Positions 1 through 12,083 of a stretch of 64,000 nt of DNA are shown here, in pieces. Location: positions 3,162,001-3,226,000 of the forward strand of contig JAETXT010000003.1 in the NCBI GenBank assembly GCA_019188255.1, read 5' to 3'. The translations under genes and the position numbers were made by a program. The stretch comes from Verticillium longisporum. Taxonomy: Eukaryota; Ascomycota; Sordariomycetes; Glomerellales; Plectosphaerellaceae. The notes under the pieces are model-generated. The model was given only the letters and a program-made list of their open reading frames with translations, was not told where the DNA came from and ran no database searches. Position 1 is the first letter of the stretch. Each line of letters starts with the position of its first letter.

Positions 1-711
1 CGACGTTGTCCCAGTAAATGTCGATGCCGCTGGGGGCCAGGCGCGCGAGGGCCTCGTTGGGCTCGTCCGTCTTGTAGTTGAAGGCGCCGTCGAAGCCGAG
101 CTCGTTGATGATGAAGTCGATCTTCTCCTGCGAGCCGGCTGAGCCGATGACCTTGAGGCCTTCGGCCTTGGCGAGCTGGCCGACGAGCTGGCCGACGGCG
201 CCGGCGGCGGAGGAGACGAAGATGGTCTCGCCGGCGACGGGCTTGCCGATCTCGTAGAGGCCCTCGTAGGCCGTGGTGCCGGGCATGCCGAGGACGCCGA
301 TGAAGTAGTGGGCGGGCAGGTTGTGGGGGTTGTGGATCTTGCGGAGGCCCATGGGCTTGAAGGCCGGGGCCGGGATGACGGCGTACTGGGCGTTCTGGCC
401 GTAGAAGGACGCGAGCTCGTCGCCGACGGCGAACTCGGGCGTGTCAGAGCGGAGGACCTTGACGACCGAGGCGCTCACGATGGGCTGGTCGAGGTCAAAG
501 GGGGCGAGTACGACTTGATCTTGGGGTCGCGCATGCGGCCGCGCATGTAGGGGTCGAAGGAGGCGTAGAGGACCTCGACGAGGACACCGCCGTGGAGGGG
601 CGCATTCTCGAGGTCAATGGGCCTGTCCTCGATGACGAGGTCCTGGCCGGGGACGGGGAAGCCCTGGGGCGCCTTCTTGTAGATGAAGGACTTGTTGGAG
701 GTGGGCGCCAT
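1..711 (-). CDS. MDR-family NADP-dependent reductase, partial, one frameshift
   Basis: The N-terminal part of a zinc-independent medium-chain dehydrogenase/reductase of the leukotriene-B4 12-hydroxydehydrogenase / alkenal double-bond reductase group. This group uses NADPH to reduce the double bond of enones. ATG at 711 starts MAPTSNKSFIYKK. Further on come the family's FDPYMRGRM segment, GMPGTTAYEGL, and the Rossmann loop SSAAGAVGQLVGQLAK. The reading frame breaks at the five-G run 500-504 (C5 on the coding strand). One extra C there joins SYSPP to FDLDQPIV and restores an open frame to the window edge. The gene is cut off by the window at position 1, so the C-terminal substrate domain is not seen. 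The break fits a consensus error. Family assignment is firm; substrate is unknown. Confidence 0.85.
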
Positions 712-1574
712 TGTGTGTGTGTGTACGTGGGTTGTCTTGGTGTTGAGGGGTATCTGTGTGATGGAAAATTGCGGGCCACAATGTGTCGCAGGATCGATAG
801 AGTGCTGATGGATGATGGACTAGGGGCTGTGAAGATGATGGCATATGTCAAGGAGGAGGCCGGGTCGAGGCTTTATATCGTTTGACAGCCATCATCATTA
901 CAAAGCCAGGGTCCAACCTGTGTTTTGGCGTGGGCGCCAACGGCAGACCCATTGTCACGTCATGGACGCGCAAAAGATTTGATTGATCGGAGAGATTCTG
1001 ACGTTCTGAGCGACGGGCGAGTAAGGGTCTGCTGTTTGCTGTACAGGATAGATGGGTTCGCCTGGTTTCGATTCGGCGTTGCCTGGTGGGTGCGGCGGCG
1101 TCGTGACGAAAAGAGACATGACGCCGTTCCCGAGAGATCATCAAGGTCCTTGATTGGGTCAACAACAGAGACCAGCGAGTAGGGGACCTCGGCTTGCTTA
1201 CAGAGCAGAGAGGCGGCCTCGGTTGCGGCGCCTTGTTCATGCACCTATCCATAGATCAAGCCCCGTTAACACCTTAGACGGGATCCGGGCTCCCCTTTTC
1301 CTGCAAACTCTTGCCTTCTGTTGCCCCTCCCCCACCCCGCCATTCTCATTTCTTCATGCTCCCTCCCTCAACACGGATCAACCTTCACCGACCCCCCAGC
1401 CCTATCAGCCATTATCGCCGAAAGTCAATTCATGAGTGACTGGCTTTTCCCATGTTCACAGCTCCAAAGCCGGTTCAGGCGGCAGGGCGGCCTGACATCA
1501 TGCCGACCCCTACTCCACCACTCTACCTCCGAGTGCGAAGCTTCTTCCATGCAAACATGGCTCACGACCCCTCC
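712..1574. other. Intergenic, 5' flank of the reductase gene
   Basis: A short GT tract (about 712-725) lies directly upstream of the reductase start. The rest is GC-rich unique sequence with pyrimidine-rich stretches near 1310-1400. No convincing gene was seen. Confidence 0.6.
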
Positions 1575-2317
1575 CTAGCTCGCGCCGTTCCTTACCATCA
1601 TCCGCGCCTCGGCCACGACCATCTCCGACTGTTTGCCATCGTCGATCCCACCGGCGGTCCCCGGCCCACTCCTGACAAGTACCGCCGGACCATCCCCTGA
1701 CGGAGACTTGACCCAGACTTCCTTGTACCCACTCGCCGCGAAACCGAGCTTCTCGAAACTTCGCCGCCCCTCTTCCGTAGCCGTGAGAGCTGGAAAGTGT
1801 CCAGTCAGCAACTCGACTTTTTCTCAACAACAGACATATCGGACAGTTTTCTTGTCAAAAAGGAAACGAAAAAGAAAAAAAACATACCGGACACCCCTTC
1901 GACAACGTACCCCTCGCCCTGCGCAGCCTTCACCAACTCGTCGACGGCAAACCGCGCAAAGCCCCTGACGGCATCCCCCTGCACCTCCTCGACCAGCTTC
2001 TCAATGTGGAACACGTGCACGCCGACGGCGTCGCCCTTGGTCCGCGAAAAGTCCCGCGCCGCATCAATGGCCGACTCGCGCAGCGTGCCGGCGCCGAGGT
2101 CCCGCCACGCCGGCACGGCGAGCGGCAGCGCGACGACGACGCCGACGAGCGTGTCGCCGGCGTGCAGGGCCATGGACAGCTCCGGCGCCGCGGCGACCCA
2201 GGCCTCGAGGCGCTCGAGGGGCGGGCCTGCGGGGTACATGGCTTCGTCCGAGCTGTGGATGGACTGCACCATCTCGGGCGACAGCGGCGTGCGTGTGATG
2301 TAGGATGTCCAGTCCAT
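1575..2317 (-). CDS. GNAT-like N-acetyltransferase domain protein
   Basis: Two exons, 2317-1888 and 1789-1575, give 214 residues. The 98-nt intron (1790-1887) has donor GTATGT, branch TGCTGAC and acceptor TTTCCAG, and splicing keeps the frame. ATG at 2317 (MDWTSYITRTPL) is preferred over the in-frame upstream extension because that extension is His/Ser-rich and unlike coding sequence. The fold is inferred from a beta-strand-like GDTLVGVVVALPL, a helix RGFARFAVDELVKAA, and the terminal RSFEKLGFAASGYKEVWVK. This matches the end of GNAT domains, where the late Leu-Gly-Phe precedes the last strands. Substrate cannot be predicted. The residue pattern is weak, so the family call is moderate. The gene model itself is well supported. 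Confidence 0.65.
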
Positions 2318-4291
2318 GGTGTGCGAATGCGATGTGTTGTGATGTGACGTGTGATTGTATGCTACGCAAAAAGAATAGTGTGAGCCTCCCCGTTTGCGCA
2401 AGACGAGAATCGTCTCAAGTGTACGAGCGTTTTTGGAGTATCATAGCCATTACGTCAGGGGACGGCTAGACTTGTGGGACTGACTCCAGTCTGTGCTCCA
2501 GTTTGCCGGGCTTAGCGTATGTCACTGCGAATGTTTGCAGCATACGGCTCACAGAGCGTCGACTGCCTTGCACCTTGAGAGCACCATGAACGGCGCGATG
2601 CAGACGTCGGGTCAGTGGTTCCTGTGGACAATGACGCAGCGGACGCCGTGCTGTCAACACTCTCTTTGGACGGTACAATCGCCCATTGCTACATGCTAAC
2701 AGATTGTCTGCTCGGGGATGTCGCAACGTGGAGCGGAAGCATCGCACCATATGAGTGATGAGAAGCAAGTACCATCGCGAGGACAAGTGTTATAGAAGGC
2801 TGAAATAGGCTGAAGGAGACAGAGAATAGTATCACATCCCTTAGGACATGTAGCATCAAGGCCAGCCCGCGAAATGTCCATCGACTTTAGGATCATATGT
2901 TGCGGGCCTCAACCAGGGTCGATGTCACCTCTCGATCGCTAGTTACGCTACTAATTGGATGGCATAACAATTGGCAAGCGGGAACTGTCAGAGAGAGGGG
3001 ATGGGCAGAGTGAAGGGGTCCTCCGCAGCCGTCATCTGCAGCCAAGCTTTTAGGTAGGGGCTTAGAACATAATTGAATTCTGGCCCTCCACAGGTCGTTT
3101 TTAGGCGTGACGCGAGCACTGGTGATAGAAACAGAGTCTTGACGATTTCAATGAAGTTGATGTACAGGGCTATCACCATTGTTGCGGTGTCGAGTTAACG
3201 AGCCTCTAGCTTCGAAACATATGCCTAGAACGACTGTTTCAACTACAAAGTCTCGATAGATTCGATCTCGCCAACTTTTTATGACAAGCCAGAGATTCCA
3301 ATGCATGATCTGTTTTTGATGAATATAATCATATCACCTCTCTCCGCGTAGTGCTCAATAGGGCGCCTGTAGATGTCAGGTAGATCCGTCCTAGAGTGCC
3401 TGATTCACGTTACCAAGTTGCGGGCAGTAGCGGAAAGTATCGATACATTTCAAAAAGCGTGGAAGGGTCTTGGTAGAGCTTAGTACAACAAGTTGAAGCA
3501 ATGAAGCTCAAGCATCATTCGCACTATCAATCGCACAAACATTGAAGCCTCGTCTTATGTTTGGGTTGAGTCCTCGAACTTCACATGCGCCCTTTGACTT
3601 GACTTTAACTAAGATGCGTGAACATCATACCTTATACACAATGAACTCTGGCTCAGATCTAACAAAAGTCTGCGCATGACTGAAAGACTTCTGCCTTTCT
3701 ACTCACAGAGGCCTGCCACCTATCAGGAGCCTCCAACCAGTGCACAGCCAAAGAAGTCCACAATTGTGAATGAAGCTCCATGGATTGATGTATTGATGGT
3801 TGGAGAGGAGCAACATAATATAATGTATGGCTCTTTTCAGCTTACCAGCTTAACTCTTAGCCTGAGCATGCATGACCTATCGTTGGGCCTTCAATAACGA
3901 ATCAATTCGTAGGCTTCGCCTGATGCAAAACACGCACCAACATACCCGTGGCAACCTTCAGCTTTGACGATGGTTCTCCATTTTCGTTGGCAAAATTGCC
4001 ACACAGATAATAGGGCAACGCCACATGGCACTTTGAAGCTTCTAGTCAATCCAACTGTGGCTAAGGAAGTGCTTCCCAGCAATGCAGCTTTAAATGAACA
4101 GTAGCGATCATGCGAAACATGACACCAGGTTATGTAAAGTGGGTCCATATTGAGACGAACGGTGGCCTTGGGGAGGTCTTGGAAGCAAACCCGGGCCAGT
4201 CTGTCCTACATCACCCGCGATCCTTCAAATGCCTCTCCAGCTTCTGACCTGACCTCAACATCAGTTTATTTTTGAACCTGAAGCTCATCAA
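2318..4291. other. Long intergenic region, no gene seen
   Basis: About 2 kb of moderately AT-rich sequence with only short, low-quality reading frames on both strands. No tRNA, inverted termini or tandem array was found. Confidence 0.55.
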
Positions 4292-5838
4292 ATGGCGTCT
4301 TTTTTGCGGAAGATACCCTGGCCCAGCCGAGTATGGAAACCCCTGACTTTCTCGAACTCTAATTTCATACGCATTCCACCTGGTGAAAGGGTAGAGGAGG
4401 AGCTCTTCCCAGACTATAAAGCATCGCGGTACTACCCAGTCATCATCGGCCAGGTCCTCAAGGATCGCTATCAGATTGTAGGAAAGCTGGGCTTTGGTGT
4501 CAGCTCAACTGTTTGGTTGGCGCGCGACCTAGAGTAAGATAGCCTTGGGCTCGCTCAGGGATCAGCCCTAGAACATACGACTAGCTCCGCTAACGCAATG
4601 TTAGGGGTCGTCGACATGTGGCACTGAAGCTTTTCATTCACTCCCAGTCTATGGGTGGACAGCTAGATCGCGAGGTTTCCATATATAAGCGTATTTCTGA
4701 TGCTTCTTCGACGCATCCTGGTCGCGGCGCAGTCAGGGAACTTCTCGACTCATTTGACATCGCTGGACCAGAGGGGTCGCATCGATGTCTAGTGCATCCT
4801 CCGTTATGGGAAAACTTGCTGAATTTCCTTCACCGAAATCCAGTTGGGAGATTGCCCGTGCCCGTTCTCGCCTTTACCCTTCGGCGCATGTTTCAGGCTT
4901 TGGACTTTCTACACACAGACTGTCAGGTTGTTCATACAGGTAGGTTAGAGAACTAGGAGGATATCATCCTCGACTTAACTATGCTGCTTATCTATCGAGG
5001 ACTATACTGACCCATGGCGGATAGATATCAAGGCGGATAACATTATGCTCGGTATCGAAGATGATTCCGTCTTCACAGCATTCGAGGAAGAAGAGCTCAG
5101 CGACCCATCTCCACGCAAAACTGTGGATGGCCGAAGCATCTATGTCTCTCGAGAGCTCCAGCTGCCAAAGGCCTGGGGTGCACCTGTTCTCTGTGACTTT
5201 GGCTCAGCCGTCATTGGGGAAATCGAACACCTGGAGGACGTGCAACCGGATATCTACAGGGCACCCGAAGTCATCGTCGAAGCACCATGGTCCTACTCAA
5301 TCGATATATGGAACACCGGCTGTGTGGTGAGTTTTCTTTTGCCGTCAACGAAGCTACGCTTTAGTGTCTAGGTTGACTGGGAAACGCCCTAATTACGTCG
5401 CAGATCTGGGACCTATTCGAAGGGGGTCACCTGTTCACAGGACACGATCCCGAATTGAGAGATACCGTAGCCGAGCGCACCTTGCAGAGATTATTGGTCT
5501 TCTTGGACCACCTCCACAGACGCTGCTGCAAACGGGCAGGTCGAGCCACAAATTCTTCACGGATACCGGTAAGTGCGACGACGTTAGCGATGGGGCCACG
5601 AAATCCCTCCGCCTCCACCTTGCTGACAGGATGTTGTTTCGCCATAGGGAACCTACGTGGCGCCGACTTGGGGCTGCTGGCTGGCGCGTCACTTGAGGAA
5701 AGGGAGACTTCCCTTAAGGGTGACAGTCAGAAAAAGTTCCTCGCCATGATGCGGAAGATGCTTCAGTGGGAACCCTCAAAGCGATCATCGGCGAAGGCCT
5801 TGGCTGAAGATGAATGGATTGTAGCAAACATTCAATGA
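4292..5838 (+). CDS. SRPK-like serine/threonine protein kinase, one frameshift
   Basis: Five exons: 4292-4533, 4605-4939, 5025-5326, 5404-5568 and 5648-5838. They encode about 411 residues if one base is restored near 5449-5452. The N-lobe has GKLGFGVSSTVWL and the ATP-binding Lys of HVALKLF (about residue 89). The catalytic loop reads VVHTDIKADN (Asp about 193), followed by CDFGSAV (about 250) and YRAPEV. The HTDIK form and the C-terminal RSRAHLAEIIGLLGPPP segment are typical of fungal SR-protein kinases. After IWDLFEGGHLFTGHDP the frame must shift. One additional C in the CCC at 5449-5451 gives DPRIERYRSRAHL and an open frame to the stop. All catalytic residues are intact, so I treat it as a functional gene with a consensus error. 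Many fungi carry several small divergent SRPK paralogues, and its cellular target is unknown. Confidence 0.85.
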
Positions 5839-6134
5839 GCTATGTAGGCGCTGCGACTGTCCATTCAAACTGTAATTTCTCACGGCGTCTTTCAATTTTT
5901 GGGTCTCGAAAATCATCACATCACACATCTCATGGTCTATCACACCAAACTAAGTGATCACTAGAATTCCACTTTGAGCAGATATTTGAAGATGCTTATG
6001 ATGTTCCTTTCCTTTTATCTTGAACGGATTGTGTTCTATGTGTGCTGATTTGTCCAACTCATCTCCTGAGTGTTTCCGAAAGAAAATTAAAGTCGAAGAT
6101 CTAAGATTGTGTCTGATGAGAGCCTATTCCAAGT

Positions 6135-6647
6135 TCAAATCACTATCTGGCTGATTTTGTCTAGTATACTCTCGATGAATCGAACGCCAACTACGATACC
6201 ATCCTCGTCCAGATACTGCTCTTGACTGCCAAAAGCTTCATTCCCCGGATCTAAACATGTCAGACATGTCACAACCACGTCTGTATACAAATCTCCCAGG
6301 CGAGATGGAAGAATGGTCTTCGCCATGCCCACTAAATGCTCTTTCAGCCGCCCATCGCCTCCTGTATTGGTCTCTTGAAAATTGGAATCGGAGAGAGCCA
6401 ACCCAAGAGTTATTCCTGGCACAGGCGCTGCTGTATCGCTTTGGCTCTCGTCTGGGTACCACACGAACGATCGCCATAGACCCAGTTCGAGCAGACAGAC
6501 GCCCAGACTGTAGATGTCGTGCTGCATGATGTAGCGCTCTTGGACTAAGTTTCCCTGCCGTTCCGGATGACGGTACAAGTTTCTATGCCACGCTGCGTCG
6601 CCGAGCACAACCCAATGAAGTCCTACCACGAAGCTGGAAGCGAGCAT
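6135..6647 (-). pseudogene. C-terminal fragment of a HeLo/NLR-associated kinase-like protein
   Basis: About 170 residues matching only the last third of the kinase-like domain found in fungal HeLo / prion-inhibition-type proteins. Visible landmarks are FVVGLHWVVLGDAAWHRNLY, RHPERQG, ERYIMQHDIYSLGVCLLEL, and the terminal DLYTDVVVTCLTCLD ... VGVRFIESILDKI. The ATP-binding N-lobe and catalytic loop are missing. Directly upstream (to about 6830) the same frame is closed by a stop and the other frames show no recognisable kinase. A TTTTAG that could be an acceptor precedes the fragment, but no matching upstream exon was found. It converges on the SRPK-like gene, about 300 bp from its stop. I read it as a truncated relic; a diverged multi-exon gene is possible but less likely. 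Confidence 0.7.
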
Positions 6648-7292
6648 GCGTACTCCGGTCCAATACTAAAACCGCAGTGCAGCTCTGCAGGCGTTGAATA
6701 GAAGAAGGCGCCGCAATGCCAACTTTGTCGGTATAGAAATGAGTGAACCGTGCCGATGAAGGCAGGTTCCAGCCTCGTACATCACATGACAGATTGCCGG
6801 GACACTGGGTCAACGTGTGAATATACAATTCCCATAATCTCAGTTCTTTATCCTAGCTGTGGCACACGCACAAACTATACGTAGAAGTGAAATCCAATCG
6901 AACCAGAACGCCGTCCTCCTCTCCCCACTCCCAAAGCATTGGAGTCAAGGGAATGTGATGTGTGAGGCGCTGCCAACGCCAACCATGACCTGGTAGACCA
7001 AAAAGGAAAATGTCGAGTCTGCGAGTAAGAAGAAAAAAATAGAAAGCGGACAAAGGGTGACAAAATAGATCATCGATCGGTTAGATGATGGTGGGGAATC
7101 TCAAGGAGAACAATGAAGCTGTGTTGAGTGTGCAGCTCTCTAAACCACGTCCAGGCCACACCCTAAGCATCGAGCCAGGGCGGGCGGGCGAAAGGTGTTT
7201 CGTTAATCGTTTCTTTATACGGGCTTTTGTTGTTTTGCAATATTGACTGAGTATTCTCTGTGTGAGATGGAATAGTCCAGCCGATCCATCCT
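6648..7292. other. Intergenic
   Basis: Holds the 3' flank of the UPF0658 gene and the sequence in which the N-terminal part of the kinase fragment would be expected. I could not recognise coding sequence. Confidence 0.5.
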
Positions 7293-8696
7293 CTAGTCAA
7301 TGGTCATCCTGCTCGCCATCTGGGGCTTGACATCTTGCATGCTGACAGAGTTGAGGTCAGTAGCCTTCTCAGCCTCACGCGACTTGAGCAGATGAGTCTT
7401 CAGGCCAGCACCGAAGTTGTTCATGCAAATGATAGCGTTGACAATGGTCAGGATGATGAGGAGGATAGTGATGACAGTGAAAGTAGTCAGGGACTTGCGA
7501 ACGTTCATGTAGTGCTGCTGGTAGCCGGGCTGGTAGATGCGGACGAGTTTAAAGACAAAGTAGCTGAGGGCACCGAGGTAGAGAACAATAACAGCGATCA
7601 TGCCGGGCTTGTTCTCGCGGCGGGTGAAGTAGGCAGCGCTGATTAGGATCGCAACGGTGACGGGAATAGCGGCGGCGGTCAGGGCGTATTCGACGATTTC
7701 AATGTCGCCGACAATGACAAGGAACTGGACAGTGAACCCGAGGAAGAAGAAGAAGTCGAACTTCAGGAGTGCAATGTAGATCTGGTAGTAGAGGAAGCGT
7801 TGCTTCATGCGGTAGTCGGCGCCAATGGTCTTCAGGATATCCCAGGCGAACACCTGATACAGTTTCCAGGCGACAAAGCCCATGAGAACGGTGCCAAGAG
7901 AGAAGATGCAGGGGATGGCGACAAGGTAGGGCCTGATGTCCTCCCAGACGCTCTCGTGGCCAATCCTCAGGCCACCGCCGACACGCAGCTCTTCGACGGC
8001 GATCTGAATCTGCTCAATCTGGATGGCTGTGTACACCATCAGGGCGAGGTTGGCAATGCAGACTCCAATGATCTGAATAGTGTTCTTGGCGCGGAGGGCA
8101 TCCCAAACGAGAACGAGCTCGTAGAGGAAACCGAAGATGAAGAGAGCCAGGAACGTTGGGATGGTACGGCGCTGCGATTCGGTTGCAGGATTGTCGTCAC
8201 TGGTGAGGCTGAACTGAAAGGTTGCGAAGACGTATCTAGAATGCACTGTCAGCAAAGGAGGCCGGGTGAGGAATCATCAGCGGGACACATACGCTTCAAA
8301 GACCAAACAGATGATGGCCTGCAGCAGAGTGACGAGGAAGAAGGCTCGGGGCCATTTGGACGACATGAAAGAGAACCAACCACCCTTGGTGCTTTTGGGG
8401 CTTGAGCCGTTCATTGTCGAGGGTGCGAGTCCTTCGCGGTAAGCGTAGCCTTGGTTGTAGTCCTGGTTGAACGTGGGCTGCGGAGGTGGGATAGATGCGG
8501 CCGGCATGGAGTGTGGCGATTGATGGTAGACAGGCTGCTGCGGAGCGTAGACTGGCTGTTGGGCGAGAGCGGATTGTTGGTATGACGATGGCTGGTAGTG
8601 TTGGTCGTACTGGGGTTGATCGAATTGCTGCTCGTACCCTGCGTGCGTTGGGTCGCTCCCGAGCAGCGAGTGACGAGATTCTATTCTCTGAGCCAC
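7293..8696 (-). CDS. UPF0658 Golgi apparatus membrane protein
   Basis: Two exons, 8696-8293 and 8235-7293, separated by a 57-nt intron (8236-8292; donor GTATGT, acceptor TTCTAG), give about 448 residues. The first about 120 residues are Gln/Pro/Tyr-rich and probably disordered and cytosolic. Eight hydrophobic helices follow, starting at FFLVTLLQAIICLVFEAYVFA and ending at TVITILLIILTIVNAIICM, then a polar tail. This layout matches the UPF0658 family, annotated as Golgi membrane proteins in fission yeast; the molecular function is unknown. The start is unresolved. The frame is open upstream to about 8789 without an ATG, the boundary given here is a GTG, and the first in-frame ATG is at 8507. 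A short upstream exon ending at an AG near 8785 is possible. Confidence 0.85.
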
Positions 8697-9694
8697 GGTG
8701 ACGGTGTTGAACGACTCCTCGTAGGAGTCGCGACGAGATGAAGATGGTGTTGTTGCCCGGTTGGGCTGAAGAATGGAATGGCAGCTGATTCAGGCAATCG
8801 AGGCGTCGGTTGCGGAGGCAATGACGAACAGTCGGGAAAGCGAGCGTGGAGGTGTATAGATTCTTTTGTCGGAATGAAAAATCCCCTGGTGGTTTGTCGA
8901 ATGAAATCGCCGTCGGGGCGTTGCGGCGTCGTCGTCGTCGATGGAAAGAACGCACTGTTGATGTTGGTGGGAGGAAGAGCAAGGTGAAGCGTCGTACGGC
9001 TGAAACACAAGAGAGCCCCAAGTAGTTTGGGGTCTGTGACGGGTTACGGCTTTGAGGTAGGGAGTGAGGAGCGGCAGGAGTGGACGGGCAGTGGCAGGCG
9101 ACAGACAGGGGTCGACAGGGACATGCAATGGCCAGGCTTGGGTTGTTTGCCATCAAGCGCGGGCAAACAGTGTTCAATGGGCAGCGTCATGTTTGGCCTC
9201 ACAGGTAGACGTCTAACAAGACATGATAGGGAAAATGTAATGGTGCAATGGCAGGCTCGCAGGTTGGATGGTAAAACGGCGAGTGGTGCGGGGCAGCAGG
9301 TGGGAGCACCATGTAGGAAGGAGCTTGTGCTCAAAGGGTAATCGCCAAGAGAGCTCTTGCCTCGCTCGGTGGGCTGCTCTTTCCCGACGACCTCATCACA
9401 CCCGCGCCTGCCCAGACAATAGACAATAGTCACAGGCACCGCCCCCAGTTCAAAAGTGCCACCACTCTGGCGACATCTCCTCTTCGTCGCTTCTTTTCTC
9501 CCCTGCTTCCCACCCGAACACAGTCGTCTTTGAGCTGGTCCAGTGCGATCGCCCCATCTCAGCGTGCTCAACCTTCAGTGGCGGGCCTCAATTCGAAAGC
9601 CAACATCCCAACATCTTCAAACACTAAAAACCCGCCGCAACCCGTCTTCCCGACATACATACCTTACGTCGTTCCCTATCTCCGACCACCCACC
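8697..9694. other. Divergent promoter region between the UPF0658 and SPRY genes
   Basis: About 1 kb between two divergent genes, probably holding both 5' leaders. The SPRY side is pyrimidine-rich (about 9470-9690), a common feature just upstream of fungal start codons. No additional gene is seen. Confidence 0.5.
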
Positions 9695-11519
9695 ATGTGC
9701 TTCGGCAAGGACGAAAAAGACGATACGCCTGCGGCGCGGCCTGCGCAGGCTTCCTCTCCCCGCGCCTCACAAGCTGGCTCCCAGCGAATTGCTCGGCCCG
9801 CGAGCATCCGCAGCAATTCGAGCGAGAAGAAGCGCCAAGAGAAGGAGAGCCAGAACCACCAACAGCCACAACAAGGCGAATCGTCGGCCTCCAATCACGA
9901 CCACTATGCCGCTCCCTCGGGGCCGCCTCCTGGCCATGGCGAAAACGCACCTCCTGCCGGCCCTCCTCCTCCTCAGGCCTCCAGCAGTAACGGCTATGCT
10001 CCTCCTTCGGGACCTCCGCCCGCCCAAGATGCCGCGCCGAGCTCCCCGCCGCCTCATCATGATCACAACGAGCAGTTCGCGCCCCCTCCTGGGCCGCCTC
10101 CCGGCTTCTCTGCACCGCCAGGCCCCCGCCCGGTCACAACGCAGAGGCGCCTTCCGGCCCCTCACCCCACCAATATGAACCCCCGAGCGGGCCTCCTCCG
10201 AGCCACAATGTGAATGGCGGCTACGCAGCGCCTCCGGGTCCTCCTCAGGGCCAAGACTACGACGCACCAGCTGGCCCCCTCCGGGCTTCTCTGCCCCTCC
10301 CGGCCCCCTCCTGGTCATGAGACGCACGATGCTCCGGAGCGCCCTGTACGTCTGCTTCCCGACGGAAGCTACGCTCCTCCCGAGTCGCGAACACACGAGA
10401 CGTATGCCCCTCCTGCCGGACCCCCTCTTGGCCATGGCCAGTTTGCGCTGCCGGTCGGAGGACCGCCCGCCGGAGGACCACCGGCGGCTGGCGGTGACTT
10501 TACCCCGCCGCCGGGCCCGCCACCCGGTGGCGATAACTATGGTCCTCCTGCTGGTCCGCCCCCAGGAGGTGACAACTACGGCCCGCCTGCCGGTCCTCCT
10601 CCTGGCGGAGACTACGCGCCGCCTCCCGGCCCTCCCCTACCGACTCCAAGAGCCAGCACAACTGGCAGCATGCCGTGCCCGACACGTCGCTCTTCCCTCC
10701 CCCTCCCTCCTTCTTCACCGGCTTTGAGCGCTCGCCGGCGAACAATGCTTCCGAGCAGGAGGCCCATGCCGGTGCCGCATGGTGCGACCAGTATCCTCTC
10801 ATCCAGCCTGTGCCGTTGCCACCACAAGCGCATGAGGCGCTCCGTACGCACAACATCAACCTCATGCAGCCGCAGAACTTTCGGGGTACGCTCGCGCCCT
10901 CGGCCACGGTCCCGGGCACGTGGGAAGGCCGCACCGATGTCTCGGCCAAGGACAGCTGCATCATTGGCTACCCCCACTGTACTCGGCGCACGCACACTCG
11001 CCACTGGTCACAGGCCGCCCCGTCCGCATCTACTACGAGGTGCACATTCGTCCCGACAGCCGGCCCGACGAAGTCGACCTCGCGTTGGGCTTCACGGCAC
11101 TGCCGTATCCCAACTTCCGCATGCCCGGCTGGCACCGCGGATCGCTGGCCGTCCACGGCGATGACGGTCACAAGTACGTCAATGACTGGGCCGGCGGTCA
11201 CTCGTTTACGGAGCCATTCCGTGTCGGCGAGACGGTGGGTATTGGCATGTCACTGTCGCCTCGTGGCGACGGCAGCATCAACGTCGACATCTTCTTCACG
11301 CGCGAGGGCAAGATTGTGGGCAGCTGGAACTTGCACGAGGAGGGTGATGCCGAGGAGGACCTGCCGGTCACGGGTCTCGAGGGTTACCACGATCTGAGCT
11401 GCGCCATTGGAACGTTTAACCACAACAGCTTTGAGATCATCTTTGAGCCCAGCCGGTGGAAGTACCAGGACGCGCGGGAGAGCACGATTGCGGGCGAGGG
11501 CAAAGGATGGGCTCAGTGA
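9695..11519 (+). CDS. Proline-rich SPRY-domain protein, five frameshifts
   Basis: ATG at 9695 (MCFGKDEKDD) opens a protein of about 609 residues if five single C losses are corrected: C runs at 10123-10127, 10275-10279, 10304-10308, 10634-10637 and 10971-10975. The N-terminal half is a low-complexity array of units like YAPPSGPPPG and APPGPPPGH. The C-terminal about 175 residues form a SPRY domain: RPVRIYYEVHI, DLALGFTALPYPNFRMPGW, GSLAVHGDDGHKY, GETVGIGMSL, INVDIFFTREGKIVGSW. SPRY domains bind partner proteins. Similar Pro-rich SPRY proteins are widespread but uncharacterised in filamentous fungi. No membrane helix is seen, unlike Ssh4-type SPRY proteins. After correction the total length is divisible by three and the repeat register is continuous, so the breaks look technical. 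The GC-rich C tracts explain why this gene has the most. Confidence 0.8.
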
Positions 11520-11922
11520 TGGGGTCGTTGAGTAGGCTTTTGTAGGATATTGGAAAACCTAGCACATACTTCGGGTTTATATGCTCTTTTTGAAACAGTT
11601 TCCTCACTGCCTGAGGTGTCTGGAGTTGGCGTTGCAGCGCTAGCATACGAGGAGCCGGAGTCGCTTGTAACACGACGCGTACTTGACGAGGCAGTCCGGT
11701 AGATCCGTTTGGCCGGTACGTTTGCATAGCATCAGCGTGCTGATAGAAGCAGATAGGCAGGCTGCAGTGAGGCTGGTTCCGGCCGAGCATCGAGCACCGA
11801 GTTGAATGACGGGGAAATGGGTCTTTGCCGACGGAGTGAGTAGGCCGCAATCACAATATGCTTTGAATATTTTTAGGGCAAGGGATCCAATGTAAATACG
11901 CTTTTGCGCCCATGTCTTGGCC
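11520..11922. other. 3' flank of the SPRY gene up to the transposon
   Basis: Unique sequence that ends in GTCTTGGCC (11914-11922), the left copy of a 9-bp duplication flanking the next element. Confidence 0.6.
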
Positions 11923-12083
11923 GAGGAAGGATATTTGCTCGGCCCTTATTAGATATTTGCTCTGCCCAACAGGGGTAAAGCCACAATAGACAAGGGGAAA
12001 GCCATAAATACAGCGCTATTACTAAAATTAGCTATAGCAACTATATACCTATCCTCGTCTCTTATACCTTCGAGTCTCTTAAT
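11923..12083 (+). repeat. Left terminal inverted repeat of the Mutator-like element
   Basis: Pairs with 17033-17193. It retains more CA dinucleotides than the right copy (for example CCCAACAGGGG against CCTAATAGGGG), so it was less affected by RIP. Confidence 0.85.

Noticed and set aside
8296..9177. 293-codon frame upstream of and overlapping UPF0658
   Set aside because: Different frame from the membrane protein, biased to Arg/Ser/Pro, and its overlap is with sequence clearly coding in another frame.
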